Source: Chromatiaceae bacterium (lineage in GTDB: Bacteria; Pseudomonadota; Gammaproteobacteria; Chromatiales; Chromatiaceae). Taken from it: a stretch of 64,000 bases of DNA. The notes under the pieces were generated by a model. That model was not told where the DNA came from, ran no database searches, and worked only from the letters and a program-made list of their open reading frames with translations. Positions within the stretch are counted from its first letter, which is position 1, and every line of letters starts with the position of its first letter. The DNA lies in contig JACKMU010000004.1 in NCBI GenBank assembly GCA_024235215.1, positions 344,914 through 408,913 on the forward strand, written 5' to 3'. A program made the translations under genes and the position numbers. Of this stretch, positions 14,516-23,428 are shown piece after piece.

Positions 14516-15382
14516 ATGAGAAACCTGAACTACCAACTCAAACAGCTTTGCCGTCAGAACCGGGACGGCAGTTACAGCACCCAGAATAAACGATCGCATC
14601 ATCTGATGCAGATCGCCGATCAACTGCATGTATTGGGTTTTCACGGGATGAATGCCAGCTCCCTGAAGCCGAAGCATGTCGACGCCCTGGTGAAACAGTG
14701 GCAGGAGCAGGAACTCTCCACCGGCACCATCAAGAACCGGATGGCGGTATTGCGCTGGTGGGCGCAGAAAGTGGACAAGCAGAACGTCGTGGCGCGTTCG
14801 AACGACCACTACGGCATCCCCGACCGGCAGTACGTGACCAACAATTCGAAGGCCAAAGCGCTGCATGCAGCGGACCTTGAGAAGATACCCGACCCTTATG
14901 TCCGTCTCAGCCTGGAGCTGCAGCAGTCCTTTGGCCTGCGACGGGAAGAGGCGATCAAATTTCGGCCCGGGTTCGCGGATCGTGGCGACCATATCCTGTT
15001 GAAGGCCTCCTGGACCAAAGGGGGAAAAGAGCGAACCGTTCCGATACGCAATGCAGAACAGCAAGCACTTCTCGATCGAATCAGACGGCAGGTTGGAAAT
15101 GGCTCTCTGATACCCGCTGATCGCAACTACGTGCAGCAGCTTCGGATCTATGAGCGTCTTACTGCCAATGCCGGCCTGTCCCGCATGCACGGGCTGCGGC
15201 ACGCCTATGCGCAGCAGCGCTATCAGGAGCTGACCGGATGGCTGTCACCGGCTGTCGGCGGACCGACCTCAAAGCAGTTGAGTCCGGATCAGAAAGTCCG
15301 AGATCACGAAGTACGACAAATGCTGAGCCTCGAAATTGGGCATACCCGAACGCAAATCCTCGGGGTGTACATAGGCAAATGA
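14516..15382 (+). CDS. Second tyrosine recombinase (integrase-domain protein of SPI-7-like ICEs)
   Basis: A 288-residue protein with an N-terminal phage-integrase SAM-like domain (about 5-90) and a catalytic domain carrying R142 (F-G-L-R-R-E-E-A), H225-x-x-R228 (H-G-L-R-H-A), H276 (I-G-H) and Y285 (V-Y-I-G-K). All catalytic positions are present, so it may be active. It is unrelated in detail to the integrase next to the tRNA. Members of this family are often found within ICEs near the pilL region, role unknown; resolution of dimers of the circular form is one idea. No clear Shine-Dalgarno precedes the ATG. It follows the structured-RNA candidate. Confidence 0.8.
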   Translation: MRNLNYQLKQLCRQNRDGSYSTQNKRSHHLMQIADQLHVLGFHGMNASSLKPKHVDALVKQWQEQELSTGTIKNRMAVLRWWAQKVDKQNVVARSNDHYGIPDRQYVTNNSKAKALHAADLEKIPDPYVRLSLELQQSFGLRREEAIKFRPGFADRGDHILLKASWTKGGKERTVPIRNAEQQALLDRIRRQVGNGSLIPADRNYVQQLRIYERLTANAGLSRMHGLRHAYAQQRYQELTGWLSPAVGGPTSKQLSPDQKVRDHEVRQMLSLEIGHTRTQILGVYIGK

Positions 15383-15514
15383 GGAGGTCAGTCCAAGATT
15401 CCATGAATAAAGGCCGCAGCCAGTTGATTGACTTTTCACTTCCGGCGAGTAACTCAGGGAAGGACACTGCACGGGTCGTCGCCGATAGCGTGGGCGACCA
15501 ATGTGAGGACCGAC

Positions 15515-15994
15515 ATGGATATGAATCGCCATTCACCTTTTCCCAGTTTACCAAGGCAGCAATTTGCGCTGGCCCTGGCCGCGCTCATCACCGTTAACGG
15601 GGCATTCGCCGATGAGGTCCAGGTCGGACGTTATGCATCAGTGCAAGCGGTTCCAACTTCAGCACAGGTCCATCTGCTATCCGCCATGGTCAGGGTTCAG
15701 TTTCCCGCATCGGTGGTCAGTGTGGGCCAGGCAGTGGAGCACTTGTTGCAGCCAAGCGGCTATCGCCTTGCGTCTGAAGCTGCAGTAGATCCGTTACGAA
15801 AAATCCTTTTAAACCTTCCGTTACCGGAACCACACCGGACGTTGGGACCCATGCCGTTGCAAACGGCACTCGAAACCCTGGCAGGTCCGGCTTTTCGATT
15901 GGTGGAAGACCCCGTACATCGGCTGGTGAGTTTTGAGCGCTGTGGTCCGATCAACAACGGCCAGCCGTCACCATCGAACTTTGAGGCGAGGTGA
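15515..15994 (+). CDS. PilL N-terminal-like protein (TIGR03748 family)
   Basis: About 159 residues from ATG 15515 (ATG 15521 is also possible), preceded by a GAGGA. The N-terminus has a signal-type hydrophobic segment (F-A-L-A-L-A-A-L-I-T-V) followed by A-F-A-D, a likely signal peptidase I site, so the protein is exported. The mature part (Y-A-S-V-Q-A-V-P-T-S-A-Q near the start, S-V-G-Q-A-V-E-H-L-L-Q-P-S-G-Y-R-L, and L-G-P-M-P-L-Q-T-A-L) fits the conjugation PilL domain, which resembles a secretin-associated fold. It starts the conjugation cluster. The next gene begins 4 bp after its stop. Confidence 0.75.
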   Translation: MDMNRHSPFPSLPRQQFALALAALITVNGAFADEVQVGRYASVQAVPTSAQVHLLSAMVRVQFPASVVSVGQAVEHLLQPSGYRLASEAAVDPLRKILLNLPLPEPHRTLGPMPLQTALETLAGPAFRLVEDPVHRLVSFERCGPINNGQPSPSNFEAR

Positions 15995-15998
15995 ATCA

Positions 15999-16265
15999 AT
16001 GGAAATTGTGATTGCGTTACTGATTCTGATTGGCGCCCTGGCCGTTGGCTCGAACAGTTCGACTTCCGACGATACTCAGGCCGGGAAAAACATGACTCGA
16101 TCTGAGCAAGACGTTACTGAGTCTGACGTCGATACCAGTTTAGGACCGTGCAGACTTCCGAAGGGTCGGCTGGTACAGCGCGATCTCACTGCGAAGCGCT
16201 CACCGTACATTCCGTCTTTGAACGATGCCGCCAGAAAATCAGAACCCAGGTGCTCCTATGAATAA
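15999..16265 (+). CDS. Small membrane-anchored protein in the conjugation cluster
   Basis: An 88-residue protein from ATG 15999. Residues 2-19 (I-V-I-A-L-L-I-L-I-G-A-L-A-V-G) form a hydrophobic segment suited to a membrane anchor, followed by a Ser/Thr/Asp-rich soluble tail. I do not recognise the family. It lies between the PilL-like and TIGR03759 genes, with its stop overlapping the next start, so it is translated as part of the operon and probably belongs to the transfer apparatus. Confidence 0.55.
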   Translation: MEIVIALLILIGALAVGSNSSTSDDTQAGKNMTRSEQDVTESDVDTSLGPCRLPKGRLVQRDLTAKRSPYIPSLNDAARKSEPRCSYE

Positions 16266-17040
16266 CCGAGTCGCAGGACTGGTGAGCATCCTATCGTTAT
16301 TGGGTGTTGCGATGTCGGTCAACGCAGATGAGTCCCTCGAGACCAATACTACCCAGTCGCAGATCACTGGCACTGTCAACGTCAAGACACCACTCCTACC
16401 CATTGAAAAAGCCCGTGCCGAGGTCTGGGGACTTTCCGAAACTGAGTGGCACCGTTATCGCAGTTTGATGGAGGGTATTCGCGGCAGCATCAGTCCATCA
16501 ACTATCTCACCGATCGAAGTGTTGGGCATCCATGCAGAGGATGCCGCGGAGCGCAACCGTTATGCGGAGACCTGGGCCCGCATGATGCGCGAAGATGTGT
16601 CGCGAATCCTCACTTTCCAGCACGCCTATGACGAGGCCGGTCGCCGTCTCTTTCCGGGCGAGCAACTGATCGATCCAAACCGACTGCCTCAGAACAACCC
16701 GAAATCCCTGGATCTCAGTTCAGAAGACCGGGTGCTGTTCTTCACGCGTCCCGATTGTTCCCACTGCGACAACTTACTCGCTCGCTTGCTGAGTCGTGTC
16801 GACAAGGTCGCCGGCATCGATATCTATCTTGCCGATGTGAATTCGGGGGACGAGGTCACCGTACGTGCTTGGGCATCCGAACGAGGGATTCGTCCGGAAT
16901 GGGTGAAGCGTCGAAAGGTGACGCTCAATTTCGATGCCGGCGCACTGGAGAGACTCACCGGTGGTCAGGCTCTGCTGCCGGTGCTGATGCGCCGGCGCGG
17001 AGAGCATATCGAACCACTGTCGGCCTCGGCACTGCGATGA
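16258..17040 (+). CDS. TIGR03759-family ICE protein with thioredoxin-like CxxC
   Basis: A 260-residue exported protein from ATG 16258, overlapping the previous stop by 8 bp. It has a signal peptide (S-I-L-S-L-L-G-V-A-M-S-V-N-A-D). The C-terminal domain has a thioredoxin-like CxxC: R-P-D-C167-S-H-C170-D-N, with a strand V-L-F-F-T before it. The N-terminal domain (W-G-L-S-E-T-E-W-x-R-Y, then S-P-I-E-V-L-G-I-H-A) is the family hallmark. The probable role is periplasmic disulfide exchange or chaperoning of transfer proteins. It is an ATGA-type neighbour of the transglycosylase gene. Confidence 0.83.
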   Translation: MNNRVAGLVSILSLLGVAMSVNADESLETNTTQSQITGTVNVKTPLLPIEKARAEVWGLSETEWHRYRSLMEGIRGSISPSTISPIEVLGIHAEDAAERNRYAETWARMMREDVSRILTFQHAYDEAGRRLFPGEQLIDPNRLPQNNPKSLDLSSEDRVLFFTRPDCSHCDNLLARLLSRVDKVAGIDIYLADVNSGDEVTVRAWASERGIRPEWVKRRKVTLNFDAGALERLTGGQALLPVLMRRRGEHIEPLSASALR

Positions 17041-17582
17041 GGTGCTCCACAGAATTTCGTTGGCAGGCACTCGTCATTGGCGCTTGGTTGGCTACCTCCG
17101 GTATCGCCAATGCCGAGGTCCCGGCCGGCTACCGCCAGGTGGCCAGTCACTATGGTATTCCTGCCGAAGTCCTGTACGCCGTAGGTCTGGCGGAATCCGC
17201 CCGCCAGGTTGACAGTACAGGCACCGTCCGTCCTTGGCCCTGGACTTTGAACGTACAGGGCAAGGGCTTTTTTTATGCTTCAAGAACGCAGGTGCAACAG
17301 GCCCTCGACAGCTTTCTGGATGTCGGTTTTGAGTCGATCGATATCGGTCTGATGCAGGTCAACTGGCGCTATCACCGACAAAGCCTGGAAAACCCGCAGC
17401 TCGCTCTCGACCCCTATCACAACCTGCGGGTGGCGGCGAAGATCCTTCAAGATTGCCACCAAAGCCACCAGGACTGGTGGGACGCGGTGGGTTGCTACCA
17501 TGCGCCCAACAGCCCACAACGAGCGGACCGGTATCGGGCCCGGGTATTCGAGCACTGGCAACGGGTCACCCGGCGCGGTTGA
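17037..17582 (+). CDS. Lytic transglycosylase (SLT domain) of the conjugation system
   Basis: A 181-residue protein from ATG 17037, overlapping the TIGR03759 stop (ATGA). A signal peptide covers about 1-27 (ending I-A-N-A). The mature domain fits an SLT lytic transglycosylase: Y-G-I-P-A-E-V-L-Y-A-V-G-L-A-E-S with catalytic Glu53, then S-I-D-I-G-L-M-Q-V-N-W and a Y-H-N-L-R-V-A-A-K-I-L helix, ending with G-C-Y-H-A-P. It opens peptidoglycan locally for assembly of the type IV secretion channel, like VirB1. Two Cys (C-H near 140 and G-C-Y) may form a disulfide. Confidence 0.88.
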   Translation: MRCSTEFRWQALVIGAWLATSGIANAEVPAGYRQVASHYGIPAEVLYAVGLAESARQVDSTGTVRPWPWTLNVQGKGFFYASRTQVQQALDSFLDVGFESIDIGLMQVNWRYHRQSLENPQLALDPYHNLRVAAKILQDCHQSHQDWWDAVGCYHAPNSPQRADRYRARVFEHWQRVTRRG

Positions 17583-17592
17583 GGAGGTGTGT

Positions 17593-18144
17593 ATGGTGAT
17601 CCATCGAACCAAAGCCAAGCATGTGGCAAGCATTTGTCTCTGGTTATCGATACTGACGGCTCCGTCCCTGGCATCTGCTGCATTGACGGTGATCTACGAC
17701 AGTGGGAAGACGCAATCGTTGGCGCCTTTCCTGGATGTGTTCGACGAGGAGGACAAAGAAAAAGGACCACAGATAAGTCCGTCTCCACCAGAGACACAAG
17801 CGCTGGGTGCGGCCGATCTTGAGCGGCTGCTGCCGATTCACTCTGCGGGGCTCACACCGGGACGAGTGGAACCGCGGACACTACAACAGCCCTTCGCGCG
17901 CCCGTTCTTTCTGATTGGCTCCGATCTCTTCTCAAGAGAGTGGCTTGCGACCCACCGCGATCGGCTCGTTGAGATCGGTGCGGTTGGGATGCTGGTCGAA
18001 GCAGAGACGCTGGATGATCTGCAGGCGATCGCTAAGATCGCCCAAGGCCTGCCAATTCTGCCGGCCTCGGCCAATGACATCGCCGAAGCCTTGGATCTGG
18101 CGCACTATCCGGTATTGATTACCAAAGATGGCATCGAGCAGTGA
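17593..18144 (+). CDS. PFL_4695-family ICE protein (TIGR03765)
   Basis: A 183-residue protein from ATG 17593, right behind a strong GAGGAGGTG. A signal peptide (L-W-L-S-I-L-T-A-P-S-L-A-S-A) is followed by A-L-T-V-I-Y-D-S-G and a variable acidic linker, then the family core L-L-P-I-H-S-A-G-L-T-P-G and P-F-F-L-I-G-S-D, with a final I-T-K-D-G-I-E-Q. Function unknown; it is a conserved periplasmic component next to traD in PFGI-1-type ICEs. The stop overlaps the traD GTG. Confidence 0.85.
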   Translation: MVIHRTKAKHVASICLWLSILTAPSLASAALTVIYDSGKTQSLAPFLDVFDEEDKEKGPQISPSPPETQALGAADLERLLPIHSAGLTPGRVEPRTLQQPFARPFFLIGSDLFSREWLATHRDRLVEIGAVGMLVEAETLDDLQAIAKIAQGLPILPASANDIAEALDLAHYPVLITKDGIEQ

Positions 18145-20300
18145 GTCGACACCCCGTCGAGGCGCTGCTGCGTCCACCGGTCGAGCTCTGGTCCGCGGTC
18201 GTGGCTTTTGCAACGGCTGGTATTGCCGTGCTCGCACCTTGGGCATTGATGATGCCCCCGGGGGTGGCCTATGCTGCCGCCAGCGTCTTGGCTCTGCTCG
18301 GCATCGTCCGCTGGCGCCAGGCCTGGAGGGTGCTGACCTATCAGCGTAATCTCCGCCGACTGCCGACCTACCGGCTGCGCGCGGATCAGGTGCCGGTCAG
18401 CCAAAGAAAACTCTTCCTCGGTCGAGGCTTTCGCTGGACCCAGAAGCACACCCAGCGTCTACGCGACACCATCCGTCCGGAGGTCCAGCGCTATGTGCAG
18501 CCAGGGCCACTCTATCGCTGGGCACGCCGCAAGGAGGTGGCCTGGGAGGTGACACCGCTACTGAAGTGGCTCGCGGTGGGGTTGCGCAGCCGTGCCTGGT
18601 GGAATCCCCTGAAACCCCTACCGTCGGTCGGCGGCAAGCCGGCGCTGCATGCGGTCGAGCCCGAAGAGCAGGATGTCTGGATGGAGATCGGGGAGCGGGT
18701 TGGCCATACGCTGGTGCTGGGCACCACGCGGGTGGGCAAGACAAGGCTTGCCGAGATTCTGATCACCCAGGATATTCGCCGCGGGGATGTGGTGATCGTG
18801 TTCGACCCGAAGGGGGATGCGGATCTGTTGCGCCGGGTCTATGCCGAGGCCAAACGTGCAGGGAGGACGGATCACTTCTACCTGTTTCATCTGGGCTTTC
18901 CGGAGGTGTCTGCCCGCTACAATGCCATCGGCAGTTTCTCCCGTATTACCGAAGTCGCGACACGCATCGCCAATCAGCTGCCAAGCGAAGGCAACTCGGC
19001 GGCCTTCAAGGAGTTTGCCTGGCGCTTCGTCAACATCATCGCCCGTGCCCTGGTGGCGCTGGGCCGGCGGCCCGACTACCAGCAGGTGCGTCGCTACATC
19101 AATGACATCGAACCTCTATTTGTCGAGTATGCCCGGGAACACTTGAGAAGTTCCGGTCAGCAGAGCTGGGTAACTGAGGTCGAGGAGATCGCAGGAAAAA
19201 TCAGCGAGCGCAATCTCTCTTCTGCACTCAAGGGACGGGATCGCGAGGCGATCGCACTGATGCACTACCTGCAGAAGCAGGACCTCTACGATCCCGTTCT
19301 CGATGGATTGGTCTCGGCCTTCAAGTACGACAAGACTTACTTCGACAAGATCGTCAGTTCGGTAGGACCGCTGATGGAGAAACTCACCACCGGCAAGATT
19401 GCAGAACTGATCTCGCCCGATTACCTGAACATGGATGACAAACGCCCGATCTTCGAGTGGCTGGAGGTGATCCGGCGCAAGGGGATCGTCTACGTGGGAC
19501 TGGATGCGCTGACCGATACCACGGTGGCGAGTGCCGTTGGCAACTCGATGTTCGCGGATCTGGTGTCGGTCGCCGGTCATATTTACAAGCATGGTATCCA
19601 GGAACCCGCTGACACTCCAAACAGAGAGATTCTAAAAGATGGTGCAACCATCATGCCGACCATCTCGCTGCACGCCGATGAGTTCAATGAGCTGATCGGA
19701 GATGAGTTCGTGCCACTGCTGAATAAGGCCGGTGGTGCGGGGTTCCAGGTGACCGCCTACACCCAGACCTGGTCGGATGTCGAGGCACGGATCGGTAATC
19801 GGGCCAAAGCGGGGCAGGTTGCCGGTAACTTCAATACGCTGATCATGCTCCGCGTAAAAGAGCTGGTCACCGCCGAGATGCTGACCGATCAACTGCCCAG
19901 AGTCGAGGTATTCACACTGATGAGCGTCTCCGGTGTCGACGACTCGTCGGATCCCACATCGGGTGTCGACTTTAAGTCACGCAATGAAGACCGGATCAGC
20001 GTCTCCGAGGTGCCGATGCTGACACCGGCGGAACTGGTGGCGCTACCGAAAGGCCAGGCGTTTGCACTGCTCGAGGGAGGGCAGTTGTGGAAGCTGCGCA
20101 TGCCTTTGCCGGACACCCGCAAGGATCCCGTCATGCCGGAAAGCCTGACAGCGATCGCCAACGAGATGGAACGGACCTACATCACCAACGACCAGTGGTG
20201 GCGTCAGCGGGAAACCTGGTGGCATGCTGTTTCTGATATGAGTCTGTCTGGAGGGACACCAGTCAACACCTCGAACACGCAAACGGAAGAAGATGGCTGA
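18141..20300 (+). CDS. traD: Conjugative coupling protein TraD (SXT-type)
   Basis: A 719-residue type IV coupling ATPase from GTG 18141. Two N-terminal membrane segments (about 15-35 and 40-55) anchor it. The P-loop G-T-T-R-V-G-K-T lies near residue 193 and Walker B V-I-V-F-D-P-K-G-D near 215. The second acidic motif S-L-H-A-D-E-F and the family pattern I-A-N-Q-L-P-S-E-G-N are present. It brings the relaxosome to the secretion channel and pumps DNA. It overlaps both neighbours (4 bp and 8 bp), so it is translationally coupled. The presence of traD without a visible relaxase is notable. Confidence 0.93.
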   Translation: MSRHPVEALLRPPVELWSAVVAFATAGIAVLAPWALMMPPGVAYAAASVLALLGIVRWRQAWRVLTYQRNLRRLPTYRLRADQVPVSQRKLFLGRGFRWTQKHTQRLRDTIRPEVQRYVQPGPLYRWARRKEVAWEVTPLLKWLAVGLRSRAWWNPLKPLPSVGGKPALHAVEPEEQDVWMEIGERVGHTLVLGTTRVGKTRLAEILITQDIRRGDVVIVFDPKGDADLLRRVYAEAKRAGRTDHFYLFHLGFPEVSARYNAIGSFSRITEVATRIANQLPSEGNSAAFKEFAWRFVNIIARALVALGRRPDYQQVRRYINDIEPLFVEYAREHLRSSGQQSWVTEVEEIAGKISERNLSSALKGRDREAIALMHYLQKQDLYDPVLDGLVSAFKYDKTYFDKIVSSVGPLMEKLTTGKIAELISPDYLNMDDKRPIFEWLEVIRRKGIVYVGLDALTDTTVASAVGNSMFADLVSVAGHIYKHGIQEPADTPNREILKDGATIMPTISLHADEFNELIGDEFVPLLNKAGGAGFQVTAYTQTWSDVEARIGNRAKAGQVAGNFNTLIMLRVKELVTAEMLTDQLPRVEVFTLMSVSGVDDSSDPTSGVDFKSRNEDRISVSEVPMLTPAELVALPKGQAFALLEGGQLWKLRMPLPDTRKDPVMPESLTAIANEMERTYITNDQWWRQRETWWHAVSDMSLSGGTPVNTSNTQTEEDG

Positions 20301-21027
20301 GACGGCCGCTGATCCAAGACGCCGCGAGGTGCGGCAAGGGTTACTATCGAAAACGCTGACAACCCTCGCGCAGGGTGTGCAGTGGCTGTTGCTGGCACTG
20401 CTGTTTTCGATACTGACCGAATGGGCGGGCATGCTGTGGTGGTGGCCGGAGGAGGGACTGCAGCATAGCCGTTCCATGTTAGAGGCGGAGATCGGTTATC
20501 TGGATTCGGATTTCCGACGCAGTATCGTGACATCGAGTCCGGCTACTTTCGCCAAGGCTGTTGCAGACAAGACCTACACCGTTCTGTTCGAGTTCACTGG
20601 GCTGGTGGACTTGATCGCCTGGATGTCAGCTCCACCGGCACCAGATGAAAACGGTCTGCGCCTCTGGTTCCATAGTATTAGCCAGTCCATTGCAGAATTC
20701 GTGATCGCAGCTATGCAGGTCACCCAGGTTTTTTCCGTGCGCTTGGCTATTCTGACTTTGGCCACGCCGGTTTTTGTGCTCTTCAGTCTCGTGGCACTGG
20801 TGGATGGTTTTGTGAAGCGCGATCTGCGTCGCTGGGGTGGCGGCAGGGAGAGTTCGTTTGTCTATCACTGGGCGAAGCGTTCCGCGCTGCCTTTGTTGGT
20901 ACTGAGCTGGGTGATCTACCTGGCGCTGCCATTCAGCCTGCACCCTACATTCATCGTGTTACCGTTTGCGATGTTGTTTGCGCTGAGTGTGGCGGTGACG
21001 GCTAGTACGTTTAAGAAATACATCTGA
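20293..21027 (+). CDS. TIGR03747-family ICE membrane protein (DUF4400)
   Basis: A 244-residue integral membrane protein from ATG 20293. Four hydrophobic segments are visible: about 26-48, 138-168, 195-210 and 215-235. The family patterns Q-W-L-L-L-A-L-L-F-S-I-L-T-E-W and G-F-V-K-R-D-L-R-R-W-G-G-G-R-E-S-S-F-V-Y-H are present. It is a standard gene following traD in this ICE group, with unknown exact role. The operon is interrupted after its stop by about 2.1 kb of other DNA. Confidence 0.88.
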   Translation: MAETAADPRRREVRQGLLSKTLTTLAQGVQWLLLALLFSILTEWAGMLWWWPEEGLQHSRSMLEAEIGYLDSDFRRSIVTSSPATFAKAVADKTYTVLFEFTGLVDLIAWMSAPPAPDENGLRLWFHSISQSIAEFVIAAMQVTQVFSVRLAILTLATPVFVLFSLVALVDGFVKRDLRRWGGGRESSFVYHWAKRSALPLLVLSWVIYLALPFSLHPTFIVLPFAMLFALSVAVTASTFKKYI

Positions 21028-21496
21028 CTGATCCTCCATTGAAGATCAGGCGGTCATCGACAAGATTCCATCCTTAGGTCCGTAAACGGTGCATCCAGGT
21101 CCCCCATTTCTTCAACACTTACCGGCTAAGGGCGAATTGCTGCCGCCAACGAAATTGCACCAGCTGCGCGGGCCTCACCCATATCAGGCTGGTTTGCATA
21201 GCACCGGGTTTTCACACCGACCATCACAACACATCCGGCAACTGAATAGAATAGGTTGTGCGGCGGCTTGTTGCCTGATAGAAGTCAGAGGGTTTATACG
21301 AAAGCGTAAGAGGGCAGATTATTCCGGACTTCCTGTCCTCCAACCCCTTCTGGCCAGTTAAAGCTGTTCAAATTGTTCCTGACGATTTTGTCAGCCGGAA
21401 ATCCAGGGTGTTGAGCTTGATGCATTGCCGGGCAGAGGGATATTTCTGGTGTATCCTCCCTTCAGTTTGCTGCTTTGATATGGAGGGGTGTAGTGG
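21028..21496. other. Non-coding stretch, cargo junction
   Basis: About 470 bases with no gene I can support. A forward frame at 21089-21361 is rich in Pro/His/Arg and has no domain pattern or ribosome-binding site. The conjugation genes break off just upstream, so this is the left edge of an insertion that runs to about 23116. Confidence 0.5.
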
Positions 21497-21703
21497 TTAT
21501 TCTCCTTATACTGCCTGACCGCATTCAACCTGCAACTGCTGGGATTCTAAAAGGTCTATTCCCTTACCACCGGCCTGAGGGGATACAACGACTACGAGCT
21601 GCCCTTTGTGGATATCGAAGAGAAACCGGTCGATATCGAAGATGCCAATGCCTTTTTCGCCAACAAGATCCTACACCATCAGTTGGGACCGACAGTCAGT
21701 TAG
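21497..21703 (+). pseudogene. Remnant of a rhodanese-like protein (C-terminal part)
   Basis: In one forward frame the DNA reads S-L-Y-C-L-T-A-F-N-L-Q-L-L-G-F, then a TAA at 21548-21550, then K-V-Y-S-L-T-T-G-L-R-G-Y and a conserved-looking acidic tail ending at TAG 21701. The pattern of a Cys-containing loop, helix, L-G-F-x-x-V-Y-S-L-x-x-G is that of the rhodanese active-site half. A TAG precedes the fragment as well. Two in-frame stops and the missing N-terminal part mark it as a broken gene. Assignment rests on a short motif. Confidence 0.4.
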
Positions 21704-21781
21704 TGGATTGCTGGAAGTCACGCCTAGGGACTGCCAACAATGGCTAAATGCCCATTGTCGCCAGCGATCCTTATTATTTTA

Positions 21782-22801
21782 ATGCGCAAGCTATTCTTAA
21801 TCCTTATCTTGATGAGTTCGATCGCTATGCATGCTGGCACTGCGGCGGAAATCGACAGTGTCACCCCAAGAAGGGTTGAACTCATTGACAGCCTCGCCTT
21901 AATCAACGAGATCTTCTATCAACGCATCAAAGCAGGCATCGAGAATGCCAATCGGCAACCAGTAAGCTTGAATGTCTTGGAGGAGATCAAAATCACCTCG
22001 GAAGGAGGGTATTGTGACGAGGAAAATCTTTACACGGAACTCAGAAAGGCGATCTTCAACTCCTTTACCGTCTCATGGGGACTCAAAGGCTACGACTTAG
22101 ACAAGCAGCTGCGCCACCTGCTCGCGAAGCATAGTTATGTTCTGTCGCTGAACGACTCGATCTACCGTGACATCAACTACCTCGAGGGATTTTCTCTCAA
22201 GCTCAAGGAGTTGAGCGATGTGGTCAAGATCCGGGGCCATCTCATCGGCCTGGACAAGATCGGCCATTTCTTTGCGCAAGGATGGCAATATTTTGAAATG
22301 ACGGAATATGATGAGAAGGGTATCGACGATGCCCTTGCCTGGGGCAGAGAGCGGGAATCCGGCCTGTTTGGTTATAAGACCACGGGCATCTTCTCTTTTG
22401 CCGATCTCGTGGCCAATCTCAACGGCTGGCGTTTCTGGAACAAGGTGCTGCGCCGACACCACGACCCATTGAAGAGCACACTGGCCAACTTGATCGACAG
22501 TCCCTATGTCAAATGTAAAATCCAGATTATCGATTCGATCAAAGCGGGTAAGATCGTCAAGGCCTGGGAATACAATACACGCTTCGATATGGCAGACTAC
22601 ATCGACGGCGCCTGGGACGAAGGCAACAACTGCAACAGTTACGCCGACCCGATCATCGAGGAGAAGGTGACAAGTCGGATCCGCTCCATCGACGCCGACT
22701 TCGCCTGCCCCCTAAACTCGGCAGTGTGCCGGAAAGCCCAAGACAGGTACGGCGATTTCGCCAAACAGATTCTACATCCCTACTGTTTGACTGCTCAGTA
22801 A
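21782..22801 (+). CDS. Exported protein of unknown function
   Basis: A 339-residue protein if started at ATG 21782, which places a signal peptide (L-F-L-I-L-I-L-M-S-S-I-A-M-H-A) at the N-terminus; ATG 21740 is an in-frame alternative. I do not recognise the family with certainty. The central segment L-D-K-I-G-H-F-F-A-Q-G-W-Q-Y-F recalls the D-K-x-x-H-F motif of small YfiM-like lipoproteins (DUF2279). There are six or more Cys in the mature part (Y-C-D, K-C-K, N-C-N, A-C-P, V-C-R, Y-C), suggesting disulfides. It is cargo inserted between TIGR03747 and RAQPRD. Confidence 0.6.
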   Translation: MRKLFLILILMSSIAMHAGTAAEIDSVTPRRVELIDSLALINEIFYQRIKAGIENANRQPVSLNVLEEIKITSEGGYCDEENLYTELRKAIFNSFTVSWGLKGYDLDKQLRHLLAKHSYVLSLNDSIYRDINYLEGFSLKLKELSDVVKIRGHLIGLDKIGHFFAQGWQYFEMTEYDEKGIDDALAWGRERESGLFGYKTTGIFSFADLVANLNGWRFWNKVLRRHHDPLKSTLANLIDSPYVKCKIQIIDSIKAGKIVKAWEYNTRFDMADYIDGAWDEGNNCNSYADPIIEEKVTSRIRSIDADFACPLNSAVCRKAQDRYGDFAKQILHPYCLTAQ

Positions 22802-22852
22802 ACAGATCACCATACTTATGCTGCATGCCAGTAAGCAAAAGAGGAGCAAAAG

Positions 22853-22963
22853 GGTCAGGTCTTTAGTTTTGCCTATTTTGGTGAACTATACCGTTGACAG
22901 TCTCTTCCACACTATTCGAACTCGCCACAACTTCATCTAACGCAAATACCAAGACCTGCCCCC
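22853..22963. repeat. Possible REP/MITE-like element with inverted ends
   Basis: GGTCAGGTCTT (22853-22863) faces AAGACCTGCCC (22951-22961), giving CAGGTCTT/AAGACCTG terminal inverted repeats about 110 bp apart. Sequences of this type (GGCAGGTCTT) commonly flank REP-associated tyrosine transposase elements in gammaproteobacteria. No transposase gene lies between them. Confidence 0.35.
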
Positions 22964-23116
22964 CTCTTTCGCTAACATTCAGTGACTTGGGAAGATTTGA
23001 CTCCGACTCCTGAACTGATCGAAAAAAACCACGCACCCACCTGATCGCATTTTCCCTATCTCCATCGGTCCCGGTACCCCACCATGCACACCATGTGCAA
23101 CGCCGGAAAGAGACCG

Positions 23117-23419
23117 ATGGGGATTACGCGATTTCTTATCGCAGGAACCATAGCCGCAACCTTTGCTACATCACCAGTTCTTGCTGATGCGGATGCAGAG
23201 CACGAAGCGCTCGCTCGCCTCATTCATGAACTCAAAACCCTCGAACCGATGATCCGTTCCGCGGAATCACAGGCAAATCCGGACGCACGGATCCGTTTCC
23301 GCTACGACTGGCTGCGCCAGGACTTGGCGCGTATGCGGTCAGGTGTTCAGGAACACATCGATGCCCACCAGGCTGAACCACGCACCTTTCCGCCGCTGCG
23401 CGGTGATTATCGCCGGTGA
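23117..23419 (+). CDS. RAQPRD-family ICE protein
   Basis: A 100-residue exported protein from ATG 23117 (ATG 23084 is a longer alternative). It has a signal peptide (F-L-I-A-G-T-I-A-A-T-F-A-T-S-P-V-L-A) and a helical mature domain with E-L-K-T-L-E-P-M-I-R-S-A-E, F-R-Y-D-W-L-R-Q-D-L and a Pro-rich end E-P-R-T-F-P-P-L. This corresponds to the RAQPRD family (TIGR01690), here with an altered version of the name-giving motif. It restarts the conjugation cluster after the insertion. Function in the mating apparatus is unknown. Confidence 0.82.
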   Translation: MGITRFLIAGTIAATFATSPVLADADAEHEALARLIHELKTLEPMIRSAESQANPDARIRFRYDWLRQDLARMRSGVQEHIDAHQAEPRTFPPLRGDYRR

Positions 23420-23428
23420 TCTGTCGCG

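Noticed and set aside
14459..15202. Long reverse frame opposite the second recombinase
   Set aside because: It is the antisense shadow of a gene with complete catalytic residues and shows no domain pattern of its own.
21089..21361. Forward frame in the first cargo junction
   Set aside because: Pro/His/Arg-rich translation without a ribosome-binding site or any domain-like segment.
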